NCBI GenBank assembly: GCA_036823295.1 | Contig: DAISGD010000034.1 | Span: forward strand, 1-37,294 | Reading direction: 5' to 3' | Source of the DNA: UBA4742 sp002403895 | Lineage (GTDB): Bacteria > Actinomycetota > Acidimicrobiia > Acidimicrobiales > Acidimicrobilacustridaceae | Length of the DNA: 37,294 nt | Shown here: positions 31,224-37,294 of the stretch, piece by piece | Layout of the letters: the number at the start of each line of letters is the position of its first letter | How positions within the stretch are numbered: position 1 is the stretch's first letter | Program-made: the position numbers and the translations under genes | Notes under the pieces: model-generated | What the model saw: only the letters and a program-made list of their open reading frames with translations | The model's database searches: none | What the model was told of the DNA's origin: nothing

Positions 31224-32684
31224 ATGGCTTTCGTCGCCGGCGTCGACTCGTCCACCCAATCGACCAAGGTCGAGCTGCGCGACGTCGACACTGGCCGAGT
31301 CATCGGTGCCGGTCGAGCGCTCCATCCGACCACCGTCCCGCCCCGCAGCGAGCAGGATCCGGAGACCTGGTGGGCGGCACTGGTCGAGGCCATGGACGCC
31401 GCTCTCGACCAGGCGCAAGCCCGGGGGGTAGGGCCCGTTGATGTGGCGGCGATAGCCGTCGCCGGCCAACAGCACGGTCTTGTCGTGCTCGACACCCATG
31501 ATCAGGTGATCCGCCCGGCCAAACTTTGGAACGACACCGAGTCAGCCTCCGATGCCGACCAACTCGTCCACCAGCTGGGTGCCTCGGGGTGGGCCGATGC
31601 CTGTGGCAGCGTGCCGGTGGCGGCCTTCACCATCACCAAACTGGCCTGGCTTCGCCGACGAGAACCCGACGCGTTCGCCCAGATCGCTCGGGTCTTGTTG
31701 CCCCATGACTGGCTGACCTTCCGTCTCACCGGCGCGTTCGTCACCGATCGGGGCGACGCCTCCGGCACCGGCTACTGGTCGCCGAGCGAGGACCGCTACC
31801 GGCTGGATCTGCTCGAGATGGTGGACGCCGAAACGGACTGGGCCTCCACCCTCCCGGAGGTGTTGGGCCCGTGGGAGCAGGCCGGGAGCCTCACCGACTC
31901 CGCGGCCCGAGAGCTCGGCCTCCAGGCCGCCACGCCCGTGGCGGCCGGGACCGGGGACAACATGGCCGGCGCCCTCGGCGTCGGACTCGGTCTCGGCGAT
32001 GTAGCCGTGTCGATCGGCACCTCGGGCACGGTGTTCACCGTCAGCAACCATCCCACCCACGACCCGGGCGGCGCCGTCGCCGGCTTCGCCGATGCCACCG
32101 GCCGATTCCTGCCGCTGGTCTGCACGGCGAATGCGGCCTTGGTGACCGCCGCCATCGCCGGGCTCCTGGGGGTGGACCACGGCGGCCTCGACGCCCTCGC
32201 ACTGGCAGCCCCCGCCGGGGCTGACGGTCTCGTTCTTGTCCCCTACCTGGCTGGTGAACGCACCCCCAACCGCCCCGACGCGACTGGCACCCTGGTTGGC
32301 ATCCGCCCTGACATCACCCCACCGCTCCTGGCCCGGGCGGCGTTCGAGGGAGTGGTATGCGGAATGCTCGACGGGCTCGCCGCGCTGACGGCGGCGGGGG
32401 TCACCACCGACGAGGGTCGCATGGTCCTGCTCGGGGGTGGGGCGCGCTCGGCTGCCTACCGCCAGGTGCTCGCCGCGTTGGCCGATCGACCGGTCACCGT
32501 CATGCCCGGTGACGAACTCGTCGCCGCCGGCGCCGCCGTCCAGGGCGCCATGCTCATCGGCAGCGGCGACCGTCTCGGCGTCGCAGAACGGTGGGACTTG
32601 CGATCGGGGACGATCATCGACCCAGGTCCGGAATCGTCGGCGTCCGAATCGATTCGACGCAGATACGCAGCGGCCAGAGGCTGA
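31224..32684 (+). CDS. xylB: Xylulokinase
   Basis: A 486-aa FGGY-family kinase phosphorylating xylulose. The N-terminal phosphate loop is AGVDSSTQSTKVELRD, followed by VAGQQHGLVVLD and KLWNDTES (substrate site). The central DRGDASGTGYWS and the C-terminal GTGDNMAGALGVGLGLGDV and GTSGTVFTV (ATP-binding) motifs are present, as is LLGGGARSAAYRQVLA near the end. Together with xylA it feeds xylose into the pentose phosphate pathway. No xylose transporter is visible. The ATG at 31224 has no Shine-Dalgarno but has a leaderless-type -10 box. Confidence 0.95.
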   Translation: MAFVAGVDSSTQSTKVELRDVDTGRVIGAGRALHPTTVPPRSEQDPETWWAALVEAMDAALDQAQARGVGPVDVAAIAVAGQQHGLVVLDTHDQVIRPAKLWNDTESASDADQLVHQLGASGWADACGSVPVAAFTITKLAWLRRREPDAFAQIARVLLPHDWLTFRLTGAFVTDRGDASGTGYWSPSEDRYRLDLLEMVDAETDWASTLPEVLGPWEQAGSLTDSAARELGLQAATPVAAGTGDNMAGALGVGLGLGDVAVSIGTSGTVFTVSNHPTHDPGGAVAGFADATGRFLPLVCTANAALVTAAIAGLLGVDHGGLDALALAAPAGADGLVLVPYLAGERTPNRPDATGTLVGIRPDITPPLLARAAFEGVVCGMLDGLAALTAAGVTTDEGRMVLLGGGARSAAYRQVLAALADRPVTVMPGDELVAAGAAVQGAMLIGSGDRLGVAERWDLRSGTIIDPGPESSASESIRRRYAAARG

Positions 32685-32793
32685 ACTCGCGGGTCATCGA
32701 CGAAGCCGGTGGGGGCCAATCGGCCTATTCCGCTTCATTTCACGGCTGGGTATGTCGATCGTCCCTAGGTCAAGCGAAGACGAGAGGCCCTTG

Positions 32794-35628
32794 ATGCGTC
32801 GAACCAGAACGGCCACGGGGGTTGGCGTCATGCTCACGGTGGTGATCGCCCTGCTCACGTTCGTCCCGATGGCCACGGCCACCGCGACGCCAGCAGCAGG
32901 CTCGACCGGATCGGATGCGGCCTGCCGCCACTCCGGCGAACGGGCAACGCATGGTCAAGCCGCGGTCGACAAGCTCGGCGCAGGCATCGCCGAAGCCGCA
33001 GCCCACACGCACCGCAGCGCCGAAACCCTGCGTTCGCAATTGCTGAGCGACCCCACCTTGTGGGTCGACTCCTGCGCGATGACTTTCTACGTGGATCCGG
33101 CCCTGCCGGCCGGTGCGGCGACCCCGCTACCGCCCGCCGCGGCGCCGTTTCCGTACAGCCAAACGTTCCTGTTGCACAGCAAACCCGGCTCCCAGCGGAC
33201 GATCTACCTCGACTTCGACGGTGAGCAGATCGCGTCGAACGGGGCCTGGTCGGTCCAGTACGGCACACCACCGGGAACCGGTTGGTTCGCCCCGCCGTTC
33301 GACACCAACGGCAACCCCAACTCGTTCGGGACCGGTGAGCAGGACGCCATTCAGGAGGTCTGGCAGCGCGTCAGCGAGGACTACGCCCCGTTCGACGTTG
33401 ACGTGACCACCCAGAACCCGGGCACGGCCGCCATCGACCGCAGCGACCCGAGTGATCAGGTCTACGGCACCCGGGCTCTCATCACCGAGGACACGGTCAT
33501 AGGCACCCCTTGCGGCTGCGGTGGCATCGCCTACATCAACGTGTTCAATGACAGCTTCAGCCACATGTACTACCAGCCGGCCCTGATCTTCCCGCAGAAT
33601 CTGGGGCTGCAGGACCCCCAGCTCATCGCCGAGGCTGTCGCCCACGAGGTTGGTCACAACTTCGGCCTGAGCCACGACGGCACCAACGCCGACGGCCCCG
33701 GCTCCTACTACTTGGGGCAGGGCTCGTGGGCCCCGATCATGGGCGCCTCTTACTATCACTCCATCACCCAATGGAGCAGGGGTGAATACGCCGACGCCAA
33801 CAACACCGAGGATGACCTGTCCATCATCGCTACGGGCGCCCCGGTGCGGGCAGACGACCACGGTGACACACGGCCTACGGCCACGGTGCTCCCCTCGAGC
33901 GCGCACGTAACGGCCGCCGGGCGCATCACCACGCGGACGGACAAGGACATGTTCCGCTTCCAGGCCGCCGGTCCCACCACCATCCAAGTGAATCCGGCAC
34001 CGGTGGGCCCTGATCTCGACATCCGTGCCGATCTGTTCGACGCCACCGGCACACCCGTCACGTTCTCCGATCCGCCCGCACATGACGTCACCCAGGGCAC
34101 GTCCGCGGGCATGAACGCCGCGATCACCCAAACGCTGCCCTCCGGCACCTATTACTTGCAGGTCGACGGCGTCGGTCAAGGCAACGTCCTCACCACCGGC
34201 TACACCGACTACGCCAGCCTCGGCCCCTACACGGTGGACATCGTGACCAAGGCCATCACCATCACGCCGGCGACGTTGGGCGACGCCACCCGCGGGACGG
34301 CCTACACCACCGCCATGACGGCGTCGGGCGCCACCGCGCCCTACACGTGGACCGTGACCGCGGGCTCCTTGCCGGCCGGCCTCTCGCTGTCGCCTACGGG
34401 CGTCATCACCGGCACACCAACGGGCACCGGCACGTCGAACTTCACGCTCACCGTGACCGACAGCTCCGCCGTCGTCGTCACGAACACCTGGAACGGATCG
34501 ATCCTGGTGCTGGCCGGGCCTTCGGCGCTACTCCACCCGGTCCTACCCACCCGACTGTTCGACACCCGCGACGGCACCGGTGGCGTCCCGGTCGCCAAGA
34601 TCGTCGGCGGTCAGTCGCTCCAGTTCCACGTCGCCGGCAAGGCGGGGCTGCCCTCCAGCGGTCTGGGCACGGTGGCGTTGAACGTGACCGTCACCAATCC
34701 CGCAGGCCCCGGCTTCGTCACCGTCTACCCGTGCGGCGCCGTGCCCACGGCATCCAACGTCAACTACTCGGCCAACCAGACCGTGCCGAACGCCGTCATC
34801 GCCCCGGTCAGCGTCTCGGGAGACGTCTGCTTCTACACCACGAGCACGACGAACCTGCTGGCCGACGTGAGCGCCTGGACTGCGCTCGGGTCGGACCTGC
34901 ACCCGGTCACTCCCACCCGACTGTTCGACACCCGCGACGGCACCGGTGGCGTCCCGGTCGCCAAGATCGCCGCCGGCACGTCGCTCACGTTCCAGGTGAC
35001 CGGCAAAGCGAGCGTGCCCCTCACCGGGGTGGGCACGGTCATCATGAACGTCACGGTGACCGAGCCGACACAGGGCGGCTTCATTACGGTCTACCCATGC
35101 GGCGCTCTCCCCATGACATCCAACGTCAACTACTCGGCCAACCAGACGGTGCCGAACCTCGTCATCGCCCCGGTCAGCGCGTCGGGCACGGTGTGCTTCT
35201 ACGCCAGGGGCACCACTCACCTGCTCGCCGACATCAGCGCCTGGGTGGCAACCCCATCGGATCTGCACCCCGTAACCCCAGCCCGCCTGTTCGACACCCG
35301 TGACGGCACCGGCGGCGTCCCCCTCGCCAAAATCCAGCCCGGCCACGTCCTCACCTTCCAAGTCGCAGGTCACGGCGGCACTCCGACCGCTGGCGTAGGC
35401 GCGGTCGCGTTGAACGTCACCGTCACCGACCCGACCGGCCCCGGCTTCGTCACCGTCTACCCCTGCGGCACCCTGCCCACGACATCCAACGTGAACTTCT
35501 CGGCCAACCAGACCGTGCCCAACGCGGTGCTCGCACCCGTGAGCCAGACCGGCATGGTCTGCTTCTACGTAAGCGCGGGCGCCTCGACGAACCTGCTCGC
35601 CGACATCAGCGCCTGGTTCCCGGCCTGA
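32794..35628 (+). CDS. Secreted metzincin-like metalloprotease with PPC, Ig-like and triple repeat domains
   Basis: A 944-aa exported protein. ATG 32794 is chosen for GAGAGG upstream and a signal peptide (1-32, ending MATATATPAAG). The zinc motif HEVGHNFGLSHDG (His284, Glu285, His288, His294) with a Met-turn (APIMGASYY, about 316) defines a metzincin close to reprolysin-like proteins. A pre-peptidase C-terminal (PPC) beta domain (about 360-483) and a putative Ig fold (about 488-575; TLGDATRGTAYTTAMTASGA, GSLPAGLSLSPTGVITGTP) follow. Three 122-residue repeats end the protein, with no sorting signal. Likely roles are extracellular protein breakdown and surface attachment. Confidence 0.88.
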   Translation: MRRTRTATGVGVMLTVVIALLTFVPMATATATPAAGSTGSDAACRHSGERATHGQAAVDKLGAGIAEAAAHTHRSAETLRSQLLSDPTLWVDSCAMTFYVDPALPAGAATPLPPAAAPFPYSQTFLLHSKPGSQRTIYLDFDGEQIASNGAWSVQYGTPPGTGWFAPPFDTNGNPNSFGTGEQDAIQEVWQRVSEDYAPFDVDVTTQNPGTAAIDRSDPSDQVYGTRALITEDTVIGTPCGCGGIAYINVFNDSFSHMYYQPALIFPQNLGLQDPQLIAEAVAHEVGHNFGLSHDGTNADGPGSYYLGQGSWAPIMGASYYHSITQWSRGEYADANNTEDDLSIIATGAPVRADDHGDTRPTATVLPSSAHVTAAGRITTRTDKDMFRFQAAGPTTIQVNPAPVGPDLDIRADLFDATGTPVTFSDPPAHDVTQGTSAGMNAAITQTLPSGTYYLQVDGVGQGNVLTTGYTDYASLGPYTVDIVTKAITITPATLGDATRGTAYTTAMTASGATAPYTWTVTAGSLPAGLSLSPTGVITGTPTGTGTSNFTLTVTDSSAVVVTNTWNGSILVLAGPSALLHPVLPTRLFDTRDGTGGVPVAKIVGGQSLQFHVAGKAGLPSSGLGTVALNVTVTNPAGPGFVTVYPCGAVPTASNVNYSANQTVPNAVIAPVSVSGDVCFYTTSTTNLLADVSAWTALGSDLHPVTPTRLFDTRDGTGGVPVAKIAAGTSLTFQVTGKASVPLTGVGTVIMNVTVTEPTQGGFITVYPCGALPMTSNVNYSANQTVPNLVIAPVSASGTVCFYARGTTHLLADISAWVATPSDLHPVTPARLFDTRDGTGGVPLAKIQPGHVLTFQVAGHGGTPTAGVGAVALNVTVTDPTGPGFVTVYPCGTLPTTSNVNFSANQTVPNAVLAPVSQTGMVCFYVSAGASTNLLADISAWFPA
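34531..35628 (+). repeat. Three 366-bp coding repeats (122 aa each)
   Basis: Units start at 34531, 34897 and 35263 and each is exactly 366 bp. Each begins LHPVxPxRLFDTRDGTGG and contains FQVxGKxxxP, NVTVTxPxxxGFVTVYPCG, SNVNxSANQTVPNxVxAPVS and VCFY and ends LLADISAW. Each has two Cys (YPCG and VCFY) that could form a disulfide, and strand-rich spacing suggesting a beta-sandwich. Similar FDTRDGTG units occur on surface proteins of these lineages. Their function is not assigned. Confidence 0.9.
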
Positions 35629-35654
35629 ACGTCCCGGCCGCAGCGTGTCCCGAG

Positions 35655-35798
35655 ATGACCTGGGCACGAGGCTGCGCCCAGATCCACAAGCTGATCGACG
35701 ACGGCGAACTCGAACCCATGAGGGCAGCGAGGCCGCAGCGGGCAATTACCGGTCTTCGGCCCAGTCGAACTCGTAGTAGATCCAGTTGGAATCCTTGA
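35655..35798 (+). pseudogene. Short remnant of an excisionase/MerR-type helix-turn-helix protein
   Basis: The 47-codon frame includes AQIHKLIDDGELEPMRAARP, which resembles the recognition helix and wing of excisionase-family small DNA-binding proteins (xxHKLIDDGEL.xxR). The upstream helix and normal start are missing, and the frame overlaps the end of the DUF1326 gene. It is probably a decayed fragment. A 6-bp GC hairpin (CTGGGC/GCCCAG, 35660-35681) lies inside it. Chance similarity is possible. Confidence 0.3.
35660..35681. terminator. Hairpin between convergent protease and DUF1326 genes
   Basis: CTGGGC (35660-35665) and GCCCAG (35676-35681) form a 6-bp perfect stem with a 10-nt loop, 31 nt after the protease stop. 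There is no T-tract, so this is only a weak terminator candidate. Confidence 0.3.
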
Positions 35799-36372
35799 AG
35801 GACAGGTCGAGGCCTTCGGCGGCGACGGAGAACGAACCGACGCCGCATTCACCCTTCTGCCAGATGAACCCGTCGGGGAGCACGATCTGTGCTTCGTGCG
35901 CCTCACCGGTCACCGGGTTCTTGAACGCCTCTCCGTGTCCCTCACCCAGGCCGTCCGCGGTCAAGGTGATGCTGAGGCCTGACCCCGAGATCGTGATCGG
36001 TGCCTTGACAAGGCCGGCTACCTCGAACGTCGTTCCCAGGATCGCCCACGGGTTGCCACCGAGTTGGCCGGTGTAGATCTGTGCGAGGCAATCGATCTGC
36101 TCCTCGGTCGTGTCCGGCTCCACGATGAAGACGACCTTGCCGCCGCCGTCGTGAATCGCCTTCGGCCAGTCCAACACGGCGATGGCTGTGACCCCGGCCA
36201 GATCGACGTCACCGCAAAACCCCTCATCGATAGCATTGCCGACGAACGCTTTGCAGCTGCCGTCCCCGGAGCTCGGGAACCCCGAGAAGTTGCAGGTGCA
36301 GCCCGGGTTGCAGTTGCAGAATTCGTACCCCCTTCCTTTGAGGCGCCATTTGGTGGCTGTGTTCGTGGCCAT
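35746..36372 (-). CDS. DUF1326 domain protein, probable metal-related partner of DUF2182
   Basis: A 208-aa protein with the family hallmark GRGYEFCNCNPGCTCNFSG near the N-terminus, a Cys-rich C-N-C-x-x-G-C-x-C-N motif suited to a metal or thiolate cluster, followed by GVTAIAVLDWPKAIHDGGG, VEPDTTEEQI and an Ig-like C-terminal half. No signal peptide is visible. ATG 36372 has AAAGGAG 4-5 nt upstream. The DUF2182 membrane gene ends 22 nt upstream in the same direction, the known pairing of these two families. A role in copper or other metal handling is inferred, not shown. Confidence 0.88.
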   Translation of the reverse strand: MATNTATKWRLKGRGYEFCNCNPGCTCNFSGFPSSGDGSCKAFVGNAIDEGFCGDVDLAGVTAIAVLDWPKAIHDGGGKVVFIVEPDTTEEQIDCLAQIYTGQLGGNPWAILGTTFEVAGLVKAPITISGSGLSITLTADGLGEGHGEAFKNPVTGEAHEAQIVLPDGFIWQKGECGVGSFSVAAEGLDLSFKDSNWIYYEFDWAEDR

Positions 36373-36394
36373 GGGAACTCCTTTGGCGTTGGGC

Positions 36395-37150
36395 TCAGGT
36401 GAGCCGGGTGATGAGATGGGGTGAGATGAGCAGGAACAATCCCGCCGTGCCGAGACCGGCTGCGGTGAGCGAAGCGAGGCGTTCACCGACGACGGTGACC
36501 TTCTCCGCGAAGATGAACGCGGCGAAGCCGAGCATCCACCAGATCTGCATGGTGCCGAGCGTGATCAAGACCGCCATCAAGGCCCAGCAGCACCCGAGAC
36601 AGATCAGCCCGTGGGTGCTGCCGGCTCGCAATGCGCCCAGGGGTCGGGACAAGTTCGAACGTTGGTGCAGGAAGAACGACATCGGTGAGCGACAGTGCCG
36701 CAGGCAGGCGGCCTTCAGCGGAGTCAACTGGTAGATCGCCGCGGCGATGAACACGCTGCCCGCCAGCCTGCCGGCCCACGGCGCACCAGCGCGAATGGGG
36801 CCGTCGAGGGTCCGCCACGCGAAGTAGGTCGGGATCCCGATGCTGGACCACACGAGGAGATAACCGGCGACGAACAGCGGCGTGGGCGCCACGCGTCTCG
36901 TCCCGGCGGCGCGGGAGTAGAGCCGGACGGCGGGGATGATGGCCGGGAACATCATTGCCCCCATCATCGCCACCCACGCCACCATGAACGCTGAGACCGA
37001 GACCGAGACCGCGGTCATGTCCATCGACATCGACCGCTCCATGCGTCCGGTCATTCGCATCGACCACCACCAGCCCACCGCCGCGAGACCGAGCAGGGCC
37101 GCCGGCACCGTCACCGAGTCTCGAGTCGCCAGCCCCGCTCGTTCTCGCAT
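36395..37150 (-). CDS. DUF2182 integral-membrane protein (metal-binding, copper-chaperone-like)
   Basis: A 251-aa membrane protein with about six helices. Family motifs are the Met-rich MVAWVAMMGAMMFPAIIPA, GYLLVWSSIGI, YQLTPLKAACLRHCRSP (Cys pair), and STHGLICLGCCWALMAVLI, all consistent with a metal path through the membrane. The ATG at 37150 has GGGGG 7-8 nt upstream; an in-frame TTG 24 nt earlier is less likely. The downstream DUF1326 gene forms an operon with it. The 144 nt from here to the window edge contain a small palindrome (AACCGGTT, 37206-37213) and no recognised gene. Confidence 0.88.
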   Translation of the reverse strand: MRERAGLATRDSVTVPAALLGLAAVGWWWSMRMTGRMERSMSMDMTAVSVSVSAFMVAWVAMMGAMMFPAIIPAVRLYSRAAGTRRVAPTPLFVAGYLLVWSSIGIPTYFAWRTLDGPIRAGAPWAGRLAGSVFIAAAIYQLTPLKAACLRHCRSPMSFFLHQRSNLSRPLGALRAGSTHGLICLGCCWALMAVLITLGTMQIWWMLGFAAFIFAEKVTVVGERLASLTAAGLGTAGLFLLISPHLITRLT

Positions 37151-37294
37151 CGTCGAACCCCCGGTCGTGACCAAGGCGAGTCTTCACCCAGCCTGCGCCT
37201 TGGTCAACCGGTTCGGACCGTCCCAGCACCCGGTAGACACGTCAGACCTGAAGGCGAGCGGCGTCGATGCTCGACGCGGGATTGGCGTCAGCAG

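Noticed and set aside
37202..37218. Imperfect dyad around AACCGGTT upstream of DUF2182
   Set aside because: Only the central 8 bp match exactly and the outer flanks are offset by two bases. The region is also at the window edge.

Overview
This window reads as a high-GC actinobacterial scaffold, most likely from Acidimicrobiia or a close relative. The main reasons are five leaderless-type starts with a TANNNT box 6-8 nt before the start codon, a DevR/DosR-type regulator, a mycobacterial-type 70-aa biotin carrier, an F420-type (deazaflavin) oxidoreductase, Thr/Pro linkers, and surface repeats carrying LFDTRDGTGG. Three N-runs (9785-9884, 11663-11762, 14910-14919) show that it is a draft assembly. 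The lineage is an inference. No tRNA, rRNA, CRISPR array, insertion sequence or phage module was recognised.

Layout. 1-3800: 5' part of msrA, a decayed SARP-type regulator, a coupled kinase/methyltransferase gene pair, and several gene fragments. 3808-7055: a formylglycine-type arylsulfatase and a divergent membrane protein. 7098-9724: a small unknown protein, a multicopper oxidase with an extra cupredoxin domain, and a DevR/DosR-like response regulator; a good DosR-type box lies between the first two. 10028-15093: acyl-CoA carboxylase beta subunit, biotin carrier, FAD-linked 2-hydroxyacid oxidase and a ThDP enzyme. 15126-17385: a hexapeptide acyltransferase and a GT39-like membrane glycosyltransferase. 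17715-23610: a secreted SURNod19-like protein whose His/Met pattern resembles a two-copper monooxygenase, an amidohydrolase behind a KstR-like box, an alphaproteobacterial-looking NAD kinase, PhyH, GNAT, DUF2237 and a Ddn-like protein. 23656-27415: hmgA-hpd-phhA with a divergent Lrp/AsnC regulator, covering phenylalanine to maleylacetoacetate. 27501-32684: cystathionine beta-synthase, a Ca2+/cation antiporter, and xylA-xylB behind a perfect 11-bp inverted repeat. 32794-37150: a secreted metzincin-like protease with three 366-bp repeats, then a DUF2182-DUF1326 pair.

The best-supported joint functions are Phe/Tyr breakdown, xylose entry into the pentose phosphate pathway, and a possible DevR-controlled copper oxidase. 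The most novel points are the two-copper monooxygenase-like secreted protein at 17715-18848 and the DosR-box circuit at 7098-9724.
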